Below are positions 11,299 to 23,156 of a stretch of DNA of 64,000 nucleotides, piece after piece. Source of the DNA: Diphasiastrum complanatum (taxonomy: Eukaryota > Streptophyta > Lycopodiopsida > Lycopodiales > Lycopodiaceae); assembly GCA_029204225.1 (NCBI GenBank), contig CM055102.1:518839-582838 (forward strand). The letters run 5' to 3'. The position numbers and the translations under genes are program-made. Numbering within the stretch: position 1 is the stretch's first letter; the number at the start of each line of letters is the position of its first letter. A model generated the notes under the pieces. It did no database searches, was not told the origin of the DNA, and was given only the letters and a program-made list of their open reading frames with translations.

Positions 11299-11571
11299 GT
11301 TGCAGGACCCACTGCAACTCATATTGGACGAGGTCGTTCCACTTTGCATTGGAATCTTCGATCGTTACTTGGAAAAGCGTAGATCCTCGTTCGCTTACAT
11401 AAAACCAAGTGCTTATTGTCGCCAGTCTTTATTACCAAAACTGTTTTTCACAAATTGCCACGATTGGATTAGAATGCCTTATTGCTATAGGTGGTTGACA
11501 TTCTCAAAATTGGAGAGCTCCCAACAACTTCATAACTTGCATGCTCGAGTGCTTTCCTCATGTCTCTTTGT

Positions 11572-11961
11572 TTAGTCACTTGTATCTGCCATTGACAATT
11601 TCATCTTTGATTTCTTGGCAGATTCCATCTTTGGTTTCTTCTGGGAGGTCTGTATCCTCCATTTGCCTCTGGGTGTTTCTGTGGTTCTTCTCTCAGTTGA
11701 AGTTCCAGTCTCAAGGAAAACCTTTGATCTGCAGGTTGCACAAACTTTGATTATCACTCTCAAGGGGATGGATTCATCTAAAACTGGTGGTAGGAACAGA
11801 TTTGGATGGACGGTTTGATAACGGTTAGGAAACATGATGAAGACTTGGTGAAAGGATGAAGGAACTGATAGTTCTACAATTGTAGCCTTGGACCCTTGCA
11901 ATGTCGAGCTCTTGCTGGATGAGGAGCTCGCTTTATTTTGCAGGTTCACGGATGTCTTCAT
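11572..11961 (-). pseudogene. Basic accessory ORF, element E
   Basis: A 129-codon open stretch, Ser/Lys/Thr-rich and strongly basic toward its C terminus (RGKWRIQTSQKKPK). It is homologous to 44-400. It follows the coiled-coil segment and precedes the polypurine tract, so it is the C-terminal portion of an accessory protein encoded after the position of pol. No known domain is visible. A frame break separates it from the coiled-coil part. Confidence 0.45.
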
Positions 11962-11995
11962 CTTTCATTTTTCTGCAGTTCTTTCTTTTGATCCA

Positions 11996-12687
11996 TTACT
12001 TTTGGATCTCTTTGGGCTTCATAAGAGGGGATTCAACTATCATTGCTCCAGAGAGTTTCTTTTGATCAAGGTTGATCTGACTCATCTGTTGCTTAAGTTT
12101 TGTCCTTTCCTCCTCAGCTTCCTGGATCTTTCTTTTTATTTCTTCTAGCTGCTTCGCCTGCTTTTGTAGGTCTTTTTCGGCTGAACAACCAATATAGGTG
12201 GTAGTTGGTCTCCACAAGACACTTGCAATGATCTATCAACTGCTTTGGTAAGACTATAAAAAACTGGGAATTTCTCAAAAGAACAGTAAACTGATGATAA
12301 ACAAACAGATGGAAGGGAGGGTGGTGGTGACAACGGTAGATGGTGTGGACGATAGGCATGAGAATGGGCGCAGAAGTATGGCAAGAGGTTGGTTGAAGAA
12401 GGAGACTGATTTTCCAATGCTTGTGTTTCCCTTTCTGAAGGATCTTCGTCGTGACTGGGGTACTTCTTCTGATCGAGTCGCTTTGGATTGCCCATATGCC
12501 TTCTTAGCCTTGTCATTGTCGACTTTGGGTTTGTGACCTTGGTTGTCGATCTTGCTGGTGTTGTTGCTGGCAGCGTAACTGCTCTAGTGGATCCAAGCAA
12601 ATCCACACTCTCCCCCCCCGAAAAAAAAAAAAATGTGTTGGTGGGGATGTTGTTGCTGGTGACTGTTCGGATCAGCGTGTGGAACAC
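11996..12687 (-). pseudogene. Accessory ORF with coiled coil, element E
   Basis: Two overlapping frames. The first (12687-12145) has GGESVDLLGSTRAVTLP, then a Lys/Arg/Glu-rich part and a Pro/Ser/His-rich linker. The second (12217-11996) has a heptad-like coiled coil (KDLQKQAKQLEEIKRK, EERTKLKQQMSQI) followed by SGAMIVESPLMKPKEIQ. The last segment aligns with WGAITVDAPLVKLEDIQ in element H (near 38180-38235), which also follows a coiled coil. A frameshift joins the two parts. The function is unknown, and no envelope-like signal peptide or membrane anchor is visible. Confidence 0.5.
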
Positions 12688-13521
12688 GTAGTTGAAACTC
12701 GTTGAAGATGTGACTGGACTAAAGATTGAACAAATTTTAACTAAATTTGTTTTGATCTTGCTGTAGTTGACTCAAAGAATAATATGTCAATGAGGTGCAG
12801 GAATCAACTCTAACTTGTCATGGTAATCTGAAGATGGATAGATGAATGAAAATGTGTGCTGGAGATGCTCTACAGAAGACTCTCGTGCAATAGCTATTCC
12901 TCATACAAAAATCATTCACACAAAATAGGTGAAGAGAAACAAGGAAATAAACAAATGTTATAGATAGTGAGAACTGTATAGCACGTGTCGAACAAAACTT
13001 GCATTCATCAACATTGATAATGTACCTTGATAGTTGCAATATTTTAGTTGTTTTGTAGAAATAATGTGACTTACTCTGACATGCCCTTGTCAAAACAAGA
13101 CAGGGTTGGTGACACTAAAATCTATCATCATGGATAACAGATGTTGTAAGATATAGCTTGAGATGCAGGTATGGGTGAGGTACTATGTCCTGAGGACCTC
13201 GTCGAACAAGAGATTCAGAACCGAATCTCTAAGTGGATTTTTGAATCCTAGATTTGTTGTGTATTGGCACATTAAAAATCTTATCTGCATGTGGAAAGAC
13301 AAATAGATTTGAGTTTGTAGAAGGGGTAAAAAACTGTCAATTCCCTGTGGAGGTTGCTCTTGGTTGGACATTGTAGCAGATGACGGAATATTGGTTTTAC
13401 TTTTTTTCGACAAGGACTCATTTCATATTGTCTTTTTGCATTATGGTACTAGTGTATTGGACAGTGATGTAGAAGTTTACAAGAAACTTCTCGATTGAGC
13501 AGCAGGTTTAACTGCTGGTTG
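12688..13521 (-). other. Element E interval between gag and accessory ORFs
   Basis: Where an autonomous element would carry protease, RT, RNase H and integrase, only about 830 bp of stop-filled sequence is present. It is shared with D (SRYIINVDECKFCSTRA near 13030, and the QEQPPQGIDSFLPLLQ stretch near 13350). No DTG/DSG, YxDD or integrase motif is visible. Its conservation in both D and E suggests pol was already missing in their common ancestor. Confidence 0.5.
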
Positions 13522-14905
13522 CTATGGTGCTCGTGTTGTTGTCGTGAAGATCCTATTGTGATTCATAACTGACGTGACGGGCAGGTAGGATCTTAGCTTG
13601 TTGCTTTGGACAATCTTTGAAACTGTGTTTTCGGATATAGTCGGGACACTCAGGATGGTACTTGGTCTTGTCTGACAATCAACCATGAAGTGGCCAGTTT
13701 CACCACAGATGAAGCATCTGGTGTGCAGTGGCCCTTGTATAACTACATAGCCATCTTGTATGGCTAGTGGGTCTGGACTTTCTGATGGATAGTCAGGATA
13801 AGGCAAGGCATTTCTAGATTGGGATAGGTGTTCTTCATATTGTTGAACTGTATGTATTTGGATAGGTCGATATGAAGGACAAGCATCAACAGGATGCGTG
13901 GCCCGGCAGTGTGGGCACCATATTGTTTTTCGTCTATAAGGTACATGTGCAGGGTTTGACTGACCAGGCATACTGCCTTGGATAGACTCCAGGGTAGCTT
14001 GAAACTCATTGGTGAGTTTCTCCATATGAAGTTGGTGTTGCTTATTAATCAATGCCAGCTGTGATTTCCAAAGCTGATCTCGGGTGTTCTTGATCGGCTT
14101 CGACTCATGGACAGGAGCACGTGGTGCTTGCCTTTCCCTAGATTCGTCAATATCTAATCCTTCGTCTTCTTCCTTGATGGCATTAGACATAGCTAACTTT
14201 AGGCTCGTATATTCATCATTGGATTTAAGCTCGCATCTAATCCATCTTGTAAGGCTGACTGAGGACCAGATGATGAGTATCTATTCAGAGGGCTGTTCTT
14301 GTACTTGACTTTTGAGACGTTTGAAACGCTCAATATATTCTCGTACTCGTTTGTCTTTTGTCATTTTGATATTACTTAGCTTGACAAAAGGGCTTTCTAT
14401 CAAGCGAAATGGCTTGAAGCGTTTGATAAAGGCCTCCTTCAAGAGTGACCAGTCACGTTTATCTTCACGATCAAGGTTAAAAAAACCAGTCTCATGCTCG
14501 ATCGATCATGGTCATCGAGAAGAGTTGAATCATGGCGTCGGGTGATGTTTCGCCATATAAATCACATGCATTCTCAAAGATTTGCAAAAATCTTTGAGGG
14601 TCCGAACTACCGTCAAACTTTGGTAGATCTAGCTTGGGTGTACGTCTTTCAAGATGAGCTCCATGGGTAGCAGGGACTCCATTAAGGTCGATTCTAGCCT
14701 GTGAGGGGTCAGCAGCATAAAAATGGGGTCATGCGCGTGAAGACTTGGCTCTATTAGGTTCTTGTCCATTGAACGGGTTTGTGGATGGCTCTTGGAGTTC
14801 GGCTCTCATTCGGTAGAACCTATGACGTCTGATCTATTCAGCTTCAGGGGACTTGATCTCATATGGATAATTGTCTTGGACTTGAGGACCGTTTTGTTGG
14901 TCCAT
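13522..14905 (-). pseudogene. gag: gag polyprotein, element E (broken)
   Basis: ATG at 14905 (MDQQNGPQVQ...). A retrotransposon gag core runs from about 14650 to 14190, with DLPKFDGSSDPQRF, DWFFNLDRED, LLKEAFIKRFKPF and RVREYIERFKRLK. A longer open part then continues from 14190 to 13522 and carries two zinc knuckles: CPHCRATHPVDAC (near 13920) and CFICGETGHFMVDC (near 13715). Stops at about 14854, 14500 and 14290 break the N-terminal half. The best-preserved 222 codons include the nucleic-acid-binding part. Confidence 0.8.
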
Positions 14906-15189
14906 TGGGTACTGGGGTATGAGTTGCTGGTGTTTTTGGATTTTATAGGGTTTTTGGTGTTTTCGATTTTTTAGGTTTTTTGGTGTTTTTTGGATTTTTT
15001 TAGGGTGTTGAAGGAAGTGAAGGTGGAGACTCAGTATAAAAAGGGCTTTCTATCGGTATGAGTGTGGTTTTTTTGAAAAAAAATTGGTATTCATGCCCTT
15101 CTTCTTTTTTTTCAATCTCGAAGGTGTTGGGAAGATGGTGGTTCAGTTGAAATGGCAATCAGAGGTGTTGATCAAAAGTTATGATCCGG
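14906..15189 (-). other. Short leader of element E
   Basis: Sequence between the tandem array and the gag start, rich in T on the plus strand (repeated GGTTTTTTGGTGTTTT). No ORF of note. It is the counterpart of the 1.4-kb leader of D, here only about 280 bp. Confidence 0.5.
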
Positions 15190-15870
15190 TCGAGATTGGG
15201 TGTTAATTGCTCCGATCGAGATTTGATCTGCTTGTTCCGGTTGAGATCTGATCGAACACTTTGGTCGAGACTTCAGCAGTACTTCGGTCGAGATTGTAGG
15301 AGCACTTCGGTTGAGACCTCAGGGAGAACTTCGGTCGAGACCTCAGGGAGCACTTCGGTTGAGACTCCAGCGATACTTCGGTCAAGATCTCAGGGAGCAG
15401 TTCGGTCGAGATTGCTCCGGTCGAGATCACTTCGGCTCCGGTCGAGATCTGAGCGGCCACTTCGGTCAAGATTTCAGCAAGCGCTTCGGCTCCGGTCGAG
15501 GTCTGAGCGGCCACTTCGGTCGTGATTTCAGCGAGCGCTTCGGTCGAGATTTCAGTGAGCAGTTCGACTGAGATTCCAACGAGTGCTTCGGTTGAGATCT
15601 CAGCAAACAGTTCGGCTGAGATTTCAGTGAGCGCTTCGGTTGAGATTTAAGATGGGCCTCTGGTTGAGAGTTTATTGAGGTCTCCGATTGAGATCTGAAG
15701 CTGGTGCTTTGGTTGAGATTTCACAGAGAGCTCCGGTTGAGAATTGACAAAGGCCTCTGGTTGAGATTTTACAAAGAGCTCCGGTTGAGATTTGAAGCGT
15801 GAGCTCCGGTTGAGTTGTGAGCTGGAGCTCCGGTTGACAGTCGAAGCTTGGGCTCCGATTGAGATTTGAG
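15190..15870 (-). repeat. Tandem array, unit about 24 bp (element E)
   Basis: About 28 imperfect units which on the plus strand read TTCGGTCGAGATTTCAGCGA. This is the reverse complement of the D array motif GATCTCGACCGA. It lies between the 5' LTR and gag, as in D. Open frames crossing it (for example 15181-15525) are periodic and not genes. Confidence 0.9.
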
Positions 15871-15928
15871 CGTGCGGAACGGAAGGAGCATGAGCTTGAA
15901 TAGAATCGAATCCAGGTCTGTGAGTGTG

Positions 15929-16898
15929 TACTCAGGGATGTCGCTCTTGAACACACTTACATTCTACATGGATGCAAGCCAAGAACGCTCATTCACAGAT
16001 CAATATACAAACCAATGAACGTTGTACAGATTCTACAGCTACCTACACTTAAAACGGACTGAAATCAGAGCCTACACTACATTAAGATTGTACTACCTTG
16101 CATAAATTGACAAAACAAGGAACAAGAAACTAATCTACAGCATGTTAGACGTCCAAGAATCAAGAAACCAACCAGCCTTTTGATTCTTGGACATCCCAAG
16201 AACATCAAGAACTGAATTGTACAGAGATATGCAAGAATCACACCACAGATCCAGCCTATTTAGTTTACTTGAATGCTGGCTTCTACATTAATCCACAAGA
16301 AAACAAGAAAGCTAATCCACAACTAGGAAAGCAAGAAAGTAATCTACTCTAAATCCACAACCACACACAATATGAATGGAAGGGCATGATCATAGGGGCA
16401 TCACTCAAGAAAACCATCATGATCAAGGAGCTTAGTGTAGCATCAAACTCATGGAAAATCTTCTTATTAAGCATAGAGTAGATACAATGCAAAAGCTTCT
16501 CTTCACAAAGAGGAAGTCTCTTAAATAAGCAAGAGAGCTCCTTAGGTGGCATCCTAGTGGAATTTCCACATTTCACAAATTACAAGTGGAATAATGCTCT
16601 CCACTAGAAGTCACCATCAAAAGGTGGCTCACTCTACTTTCTTTAAGAGGGATCTACTTGCATTTATTACATTTGCTTAGAAATACTAGTTCCTACATGG
16701 TCATTCCATATTCCGGGATTCACCATGAGGCTTACACAGTTCTTGCATGTCTTTCCTAGCTAGTATTTCTCGGCTCTCATACTCAACTCTCAGTCTTCAT
16801 TAGTCTCATCTTCTAAGAGACCTCCTCGGTCTAAGGTGAGAGGTGCTCTTGAGTTGCTCTGTCCGAGTATCTTGGGGATTCGTCAGAATCAACCAACA
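15929..16898 (-). repeat. 5' LTR of element E, 3'-truncated
   Basis: Starts TGTTGGTTGATTCTGACG at 16898 (minus strand) beside the ACATT duplication. It follows the family LTR until about 15929, where it joins leader/array DNA. Roughly 150 bp of LTR end and the primer binding site are lost, so this copy could not be reverse transcribed normally. Confidence 0.85.
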
Positions 16899-17295
16899 AC
16901 ATTCTTCCTCAACAATTGTCTAATTTCCTGGAACAGTCGCAAGCAATCTTCGATAGCTCTGATTCAGTATATCGCAGTCTCTCAAGCTACAAAGGAAATT
17001 AGCAATTTGGTTGAGAAACTTCCTTTCAATATGCTCCGAAATTATTATTTTGTGATAATCAAAGTGCCATTGCCTTATCAGCCAACCCTAGATTTCATTC
17101 CAGGAGTAAACACATTGAACTGAAGTATCACTTTGTCAGAAGCAAAGTTCTCAATGAAGAGGTAAGATTGCAGTACTGTAGAATGCAAGATATGAAAACA
17201 TATATTTTTACCAAAGCATTAAGTTTGAAAGTGCACAGAAGATTCTGTGTAGGACTAAGTTTGAAGGTCAAGGCACTCAAGGATTCAGTTTAAGA
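16899..17295 (+). pseudogene. pol: Copia relic F: RNase H C-terminal part
   Basis: Continues the RNase H motif cut by E. ISWNSRKQSSIAL lies at about 16930, the SQATKEIS helix near 16985, and a segment equivalent to HSRSKHIELKYHFVRSK appears in shifted frames near 17095-17140. The RYFTKA-like end follows near 17205. Several frameshifts are present. It runs into the polypurine tract TTTAAGAGGGAG at 17289-17300. Confidence 0.8.
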
Positions 17296-17300
17296 GGGAG

Positions 17301-18552
17301 TGTTGGATTATTCTCCTTCTTACTAATCGACTAATCGGTTTTAATCCTCATTCATTGTCTATCCAGTTCTGTGGATTTTTTTTTGTTTTTATACAGTCTG
17401 CAAAATTATAAGTGTTTTTACACAGTCTGTAAAAATACACAGAGTTTGACAACAGTGTATCATTTTCTCTCTCTACAATCCAGACAATGTCGTCTGTCAA
17501 GAATTACGAGTAAAATTACAGTGTCGCATTTTTGCAACACTGTCGTCTGTCAGGAATTACGTGTAAAAATGCAGTGTCGCTTTTTCGTACTTTTCGCCTG
17601 TCAGGATTTGCGAGTAAAACTCCAGAGTCGCAGTTTTTTCATTTTTTAAAGTGCCTCAAATGTTAAGAAAATGACTTTGGCAAAGTGTGGAGCTACCCCA
17701 ATATTTAGGAAATGAGATTTTATGACAATGTTATTTTTTTTCGCAAAAAGCAGACACTGTTGCCTTTTTGCGGCACTGTCGCCTATGGCAATTTACGTTC
17801 ATTTATGTAGAATGACAATTTACGTTCATTTATGCAGACAGACTATTTATGGCCAATTGTCACTGCTTATCAGCAAGTAGCTTCTGAGAAGAACTGGATG
17901 AATGCCAGCGGACACCAGCCAACTGGCAATTGCATTTGATGACCTAATTACTTAGTGTAAATCAATATCTCAATTATCATCTGAAAATGATCAAGTCCTG
18001 AATCAACATTGTGAATTGTGAAGGAGTTGAGTGTTATTACATGACGCTTCCTACACTCTCATCAAGCAGATTTTTCACAATCAGAAAGTATTATTGCTAG
18101 CTCTCTATCAAGCTTTCAAGCTTGAACTCTCTTGATCATTCTAGCTCAGTCTTTTAGAGATTTATTTTAGAGTTGCTATTGCGTTACTACTTATCAGCAA
18201 AGTTGCTTATTTTGGACTTATTCTCAGTTACTCAGAGACAACTTTAGAGTGCGCAGTTTCTATTCGCTATTGTCTTGCACTCATTAGCATCTGATTTTGT
18301 TTTTCTGAATCAATACTATTTCCTTATTGCATTCAGTTTGTGTCAGAATGCATGCATCTCCGTATTGCTTTTGTAACTGGTAGAAATTGTCTGAGAATTC
18401 AATACTTTATGTTTGGCTATGTAAGCGAAAGTTAGTTGCTAAAGATTGGACGTGATTTCCATCACTACTGCTTTGTTCAATTTCTGATAGGCGTAGTCAT
18501 GCATTGGAAGTAGGAAGTTTCTGCATTCTATTACTCACCTATTTTCGACACT
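17301..18552 (+). repeat. 3' LTR of copia F (right end uncertain)
   Basis: Begins TGTTGGATTATTCTCC right after a polypurine tract, as expected for a copia 3' LTR. No second LTR of F is in the window, so the end is guessed at ...TTTTCGACA near 18552. The LTR contains an internal tandem repeat at 17489-17640. Confidence 0.6.
17489..17640 (+). repeat. Three imperfect 51-53-bp tandem repeats in F LTR
   Basis: Units begin at about 17489, 17542 and 17593. Each has CTGTCAGGAATTACG-like and GTAAAA-CAGTGTCGC-like blocks. LTR-internal tandem repeats of this kind often lie in the U3 promoter region. Confidence 0.75.
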
Positions 18553-19170
18553 GTGGGCATTCATTAGACATGTAGTTGCCTAGGCATACTGGGATGGGTA
18601 GGCTGGCGGTTGTGGTACCTTGAGTACTTGTTGTACACCCTTAAGCCTCTAGTCCATGGTTCCAAGGAGGTAAGTGGTGAACTTCCGCATTTGATCATTC
18701 TATTGGATTTGCAGGTTCTCTAGTGCTTTATAAGGAGTCAATTGGGATTGGGATAGAAGACTTGGAGCCAAACTCTTTTGTCTTCCATTTTCCCTTATCA
18801 CGACGGTGCCCTTTGGATCTATCGGTGGAGCTATTCGAACTACTTCTAGAGCTCTCATCTGTATCTCATATGACGTTTTTGGCACATGCTTCACTAAAGG
18901 TCTCGTATTTTCTTTAGGGTTTTATATGGGACCAAATGCTCTTTGGCAACGTCGCCATAGCATATCACACTAGTGTCAGACACACTAGCTGGGGTACATT
19001 GTTCCTTTAATTTTTTGACCCTTTCAATAAAGTCTCTAACAGACTTGCGGCTCTTAATACGCACTCATCCAAGCTGTAAGAGAATATTCCATAAATCTAG
19101 TGATCTTGAAGCACAAGATGAATGCCTTTTGTAATGTGGTTAGCAGTCGATGAATCTGAATACTGGCCCC
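18553..19170 (-). other. Possible gag-like relic of another retroelement
   Basis: On the minus strand from about 19170 downward there are fragments reminiscent of a gag (FVERVKKLKEQC-like spacing near 19020, a Lys/Arg-rich stretch near 18750), broken by stops. No catalytic domain is visible. This is the DNA into which copia A inserted on its left side. Low confidence. Confidence 0.25.
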
Positions 19171-19176
19171 AAGATT

Positions 19177-20598
19177 CCAAGTATGATTCTCTTCTAATGC
19201 ATCATACTCTACTTGCATTGCATCTCTCCAAACTTTAGATTTACATGCTTCTTCAAAAGATGATGGTTCTTCAATCAATGTAGCTAAAAAAGAGTAAGAG
19301 GTAGAAGATGTAGAGCCTTCCTTTTGCTTTCCCTTGTCCACATAGGTAAGCCTTGAGGGCTCGGCCTTGCTCCTTGATGATCTTCTTGGCCCCTTTTGAC
19401 TCGGATCCAAATCTCCATCCTCGGGTTTGTCATGATCCTCCTCGGGTTTGTCAAGATCCTCCTCGGATTTGTCAAGATCTTCAATGCACAATGGGTTAGA
19501 TCCATTTGACAAGCTCTTAGCAAATTGTGACTCATCAAAAAGTACATCCTTGCTTACCTTTACTTTCTTGGATGTAGGATCATATATCCTATATCCCTTG
19601 CTATTTTCTCCATAGCCAACAAAGATTCCTTTGAAGGAGGTAGCATCTTCTTTCCTTCTAGTCTCCAAAGGAATGTGTACATAACAAGTACATCCAAAGA
19701 TCTTAAAATCTTTTACATTGGGTTTCTTATCAAACAAGGCTTGATAAGGTGAGATCCCATCTATAGCACTAATAGGAAGTCTATTACACAAATAATTAGC
19801 ACATGTTATGGCTTCTCCCCAAAATGAGATGGGAAGTGATGCATCAAGCCTCAAGGACTTTGCACACTCACATAGACTCCTATTTTTCCTCTCGACCACC
19901 CCATTTTGTTGAGGGGTGTAGGAGCAAGTGTATTGTAACTTAATACCATTGATCTCACAAAAGTCTTTCATTTTATTGGAGGTGTACTCTCCTCCATTAT
20001 CACATCTTAGTGCTTTGATAGAAGTACTAAGTTGTTTCTCTACTAGAGACTTGAACTTAATGAAAGCTTCATAAACAAGACTTTTCTTTGATAGTAACTC
20101 AATCCATGTGAATCTAGTACAATCATCTATAAAAGTTACATACATCAAGGCACCTCCATTACTTGCATGTGAAAAACTATGTACATCAGAATGTATGAGA
20201 TCCAAGGGAGAGAGAGATCTTGATGAAGATTTCTTGTAAGAAGATTTGTGTGACTTTGCAAGGCCACATGCCTCACACATTTTTCCACACTTCTTGAAAG
20301 TTCTTGGTAGGCCGAGAGCTAGTTCCTTGCTTGCCATTGACTCCATAGATTGAAGATTAGGATGGCCTAATCTCTTATGCCAAAGCTCCACTTGAGTTAG
20401 CTCCTCCCTATCCAAGTTCACACTTTCACTTGCAACATTAGCATCCAACTTGAAAAGTCTACCTTGCTTAATGCCACTAGCTATGCACTTATCATTTTTC
20501 AAGATGGAACAAACTCCATTCTTGAAATGTACATCTAGTCCATTGTCCATTAATTGTCCTACACTAAGCAAGTTTCTTGAAATGGTAGGAACATACAA
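19177..20598 (-). pseudogene. pol: Copia A integrase and start of RT (inverted block)
   Basis: Open for over 470 codons. The GAG-pre-integrase zinc region has LWHKRLGHPN and CGKMCEACGLAKSHK. The integrase core has HSDVHSFSH (Asp), RCDNGGEY (Asp) and NGVVERKNRS (Glu), then the GYGENSKGYRIYD region and a charged linker with three EEDLDKP-like repeats. The RT N terminus reaches VWRDAMQVEYDALEENHTWNL, where the inversion breakpoint cuts it. Codons past 19177 belong to flanking DNA. Integrase inserts the element cDNA into the chromosome. This frame is intact but severed from RT. Confidence 0.9.
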
Positions 20599-20629
20599 AA
20601 CATTATCTAGATCTATCCTTTTAGATGTG

Positions 20630-20905
20630 CTAAAAACAAAGAGGTATAGATCCTATGCCATCTATCTTGCATGCTTGATCACTAGCAGTGTATATTGACT
20701 TCTTAGAGTCATTACAAGATAGAAGAGTAGAAAAATAATGCTTGTTAAAGGACATGTGGGAACTAGCCCCACTATCTATCCACCATGTGTCTTGACTTGA
20801 AGTTGGTGTAGATGCAACCATTAAGGATGTGTTGAATCCATCCTCATATTCTTCCTCTTGAGCAATGTTCCCTTGATCTCCTTTGGCTTGTTGATTCTTC
20901 TTCAA
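20630..20905 (-). pseudogene. pol: Copia A protease
   Basis: Aspartic protease segment with WWIDSGASSHM; the DSGA motif is the copia catalytic site. It is preceded by a short acidic linker after the zinc knuckle and followed by a frame change near 20640-20598 into the integrase frame. Normally it processes the gag-pol polyprotein. It is severed upstream by a stop in gag and downstream by the frameshift. Confidence 0.8.
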
Positions 20906-20911
20906 GTAGCA

Positions 20912-21700
20912 TTATGAGGCAAAGTGTCCTTTCTTTCCACAAAAGAAATACTTTAGTTTTGCCTTGTTCTTCACTTTGCCTTTGGAGGTAGATCCTCCAT
21001 TCTTCATCTTGGCCTCCTTGCCTTGATTTTTCTTGAATGGATTTTGCCTTTTCTTGCCTTTAGATGTAAAGTTAGCTTTCTCCTCTCCTGCATTAAGTGA
21101 CATGCTATCCATTCTTGTCTTGAGGTGTAGAAGCCTACTCTCCTCGGCCACAAGAACATTGTGCAACTTTTCAATGGATGGAAGAGAGTCTTGAATGGCA
21201 AATGATTGGACTAAGTTGGTAAACTCATCACTTAGACCATTCAAAATGATTTGTACTAGTTCTTGATCTTGGATCTTCTCTCCTATTGCACTTAACTCCG
21301 TGTTAAGAGATTTGATCCTAAGAACATACTCTTGTCCACTCTCTCCACTTCCTTTCATGCTTTGGAAAACTTGATTTCTTAGCATGAGGATTCTTGAAGT
21401 ATTGTTGGATTCATAAATGCTCTTTAATGAATCCCAAGCCTCTTTGGATGAGGTACAAGAAGACACCTCTTTCAAGAGGTCATTGCATACATTTAACTTT
21501 ATGCAATGTAGAGCTAATCTTGCTCTCTTCTTGTATTTGGCTTGTTCTTGGGGAGTTTGAGGCTCTTCCTCTACTCCTTGAACTATGTCATATAGATCAT
21601 GGATCACTAGGAGTGATTCCATTCTCACTTTCCAAATGGAATAATTTGTGGAAGTGAGTCTCTCACTTGATTTCATCAAATATCCACCCATGGATGACAT
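20912..21700 (-). pseudogene. gag: Copia A gag
   Basis: Starts MSSMGGYLMKSSERLTSTNYSIW..., a typical copia gag (UBN2/DUF4219-like) of about 250 residues. It has LNGLSDEFTNLVQSF-like motifs and a basic tail. In the zinc knuckle (YFFCGKKGHFAS) the first Cys is replaced by Tyr, and a TAA stop occurs four residues after the His, just before the last Cys. Gag is otherwise open for 262 codons. These two changes disable nucleocapsid function and polyprotein read-through. Confidence 0.85.
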
Positions 21701-22282
21701 TTTAGAATGAATGCTCTTTTAAAAATCACAAAGATTTTTGAATTCTAAAAGATATATGAAAAGGCCTAAAGCTTTCTAGAATGCCTATAGGCTTGTCTCT
21801 ATCAAACTAGCACACAAGCTTGAATGATACTCAAAGATCTTACCAAAAATTTCTAGCTTTCACTCTCACAAAAAAATTGCTTTACACTTTTCTTAGAGAT
21901 TTCACTTCAACTAAGGATCTGAACAAATCAGCCTCTTAAGATCTGATCTTAGACTCTAAAAAGAAATGCTCAATGATCCAAAACACTATTTGGTCATAGG
22001 CATTAGTTAGAATGAATCTAGATCAATACTATGCTTCAAAAAGCACCAAAAAAGAACTAGTATTGTGATTTTGGGACCAACAAACACAAAGTAACTTGAA
22101 TTGAAAGTTGCTGTACGGTTTCACACTTGTAAAAAGTACATACACAGCCTCCAAGTTGTTTTTATCCAAATGATTACAAGCTATCACTCTAGAAAAACTC
22201 GCCCTCACTAGTATTGGCCAAAAAACAAATTTTGCCAATGATCTTTACAAGATTTATGATTCAATGATCACTCTCTTACTTA

Positions 22283-22294
22283 GCTCTGATACCA
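22283..22294 (-). other. Primer binding site of copia A
   Basis: Minus strand TGGTATCAGAGC, complementary to the 3' end of initiator tRNA-Met, directly adjoining the LTR end ...TTTATCA. This fixes the LTR boundary at 22295 and shows that the minus-strand LTR is the original 5' LTR. Confidence 0.95.
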
Positions 22295-23156
22295 TGATAA
22301 ATTTTATAGTTTTTAGGACAATAATGATTGTACTTTACAATCATAGAGAGTTATTGGTTGCTTAATCAATGAATCTATCAAGTTCTACACATTAGATCTT
22401 GATCTAGATTCACTACACTTGGATTTAAGCAAGAGCAATGGATCAACACATCATTTTTTAGTGAGAGCAGCTTCACATGTGTGGAGTACTGTCCACTGTA
22501 CGGCCTGCACCTGAAACAACAAGTACAATGATACTAGATAGCAATCATGCATAAAAATCACAAGACAAATGACTAGAAATCTCACAAAAGTGTAGAGTGC
22601 AAAAGTCTCATCAATTTTCTTAGCAAAATGATGATCCTTTTATGGATCAAGTACATCCATGAGTCTGGTATAGTCCAGCAGGCCTTCACACGTGTGAAGA
22701 GTGCCACATCACTCAGATCTATCCATTTTACCCATCCTTGATCCTTATCCAATAGTTGACCTTCTAGAATATGACTAAAATCCAAAAAGCTAGTCTCCTA
22801 GAATATAGGAATATTCCCTACAAAATAGGATCTAAGGAAAATGGTCAACTCTTATCTTCTAGTACTCTATACACACGTGTGAACATCCACTTGCCATGTG
22901 GGAGCATTTACTCATGCACATGCAAGGAAAAGCTAATTTGTAGGTGACTAGTCAACTTGACTAAAAACTAGTCATTTCATATTCACACTAACTAGAATGA
23001 TACAAAATCAATTTGGATATATACAAACATGAAAAGTACATCCTTTCACACGTGGGAACAGGCTCCACACATGTGAAATGATATCATCAACATATTCTAA
23101 TGTTTGATCAATATTTACATGAACCAATGTCAAGTGAGAAGTGACAATTTTCAACA
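22295..23156 (-). repeat. 5' LTR of copia A (inverted block, 862 bp)
   Basis: Minus strand TGTTGAAAATTGTC ... TTTATCA. It pairs with the plus-strand LTR 24827-25688, of identical length, with about 14 mismatches noticed by eye (roughly 1.6 percent), mostly transitions. It contains several CACGTG-type palindromes, for example 22684-22699. Confidence 0.95.

Larger units (their letters stand above)
10159..16898 (-). mobile_element. Element E: gypsy-type element, complete with target duplications
   Basis: Flanked by a perfect 5-bp target duplication ACATT (10154-10158 and 16899-16903). Read on the minus strand: 5' LTR (16898-15929, missing its 3' part), tandem array, short leader, gag, a region without pol, coiled-coil and basic accessory ORFs, polypurine tract, and complete 3' LTR (11280-10159). 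The LTR starts TGTTGG and ends with ...ACA. It is the inverted relative of element D. The missing pol indicates dependence on an autonomous partner. It inserted into the RNase H region of copia F. Confidence 0.9.

Noticed and set aside
15181..15571. ORFs on both strands across the E array
   Set aside because: Periodic translations of the tandem array; no start context or domain.
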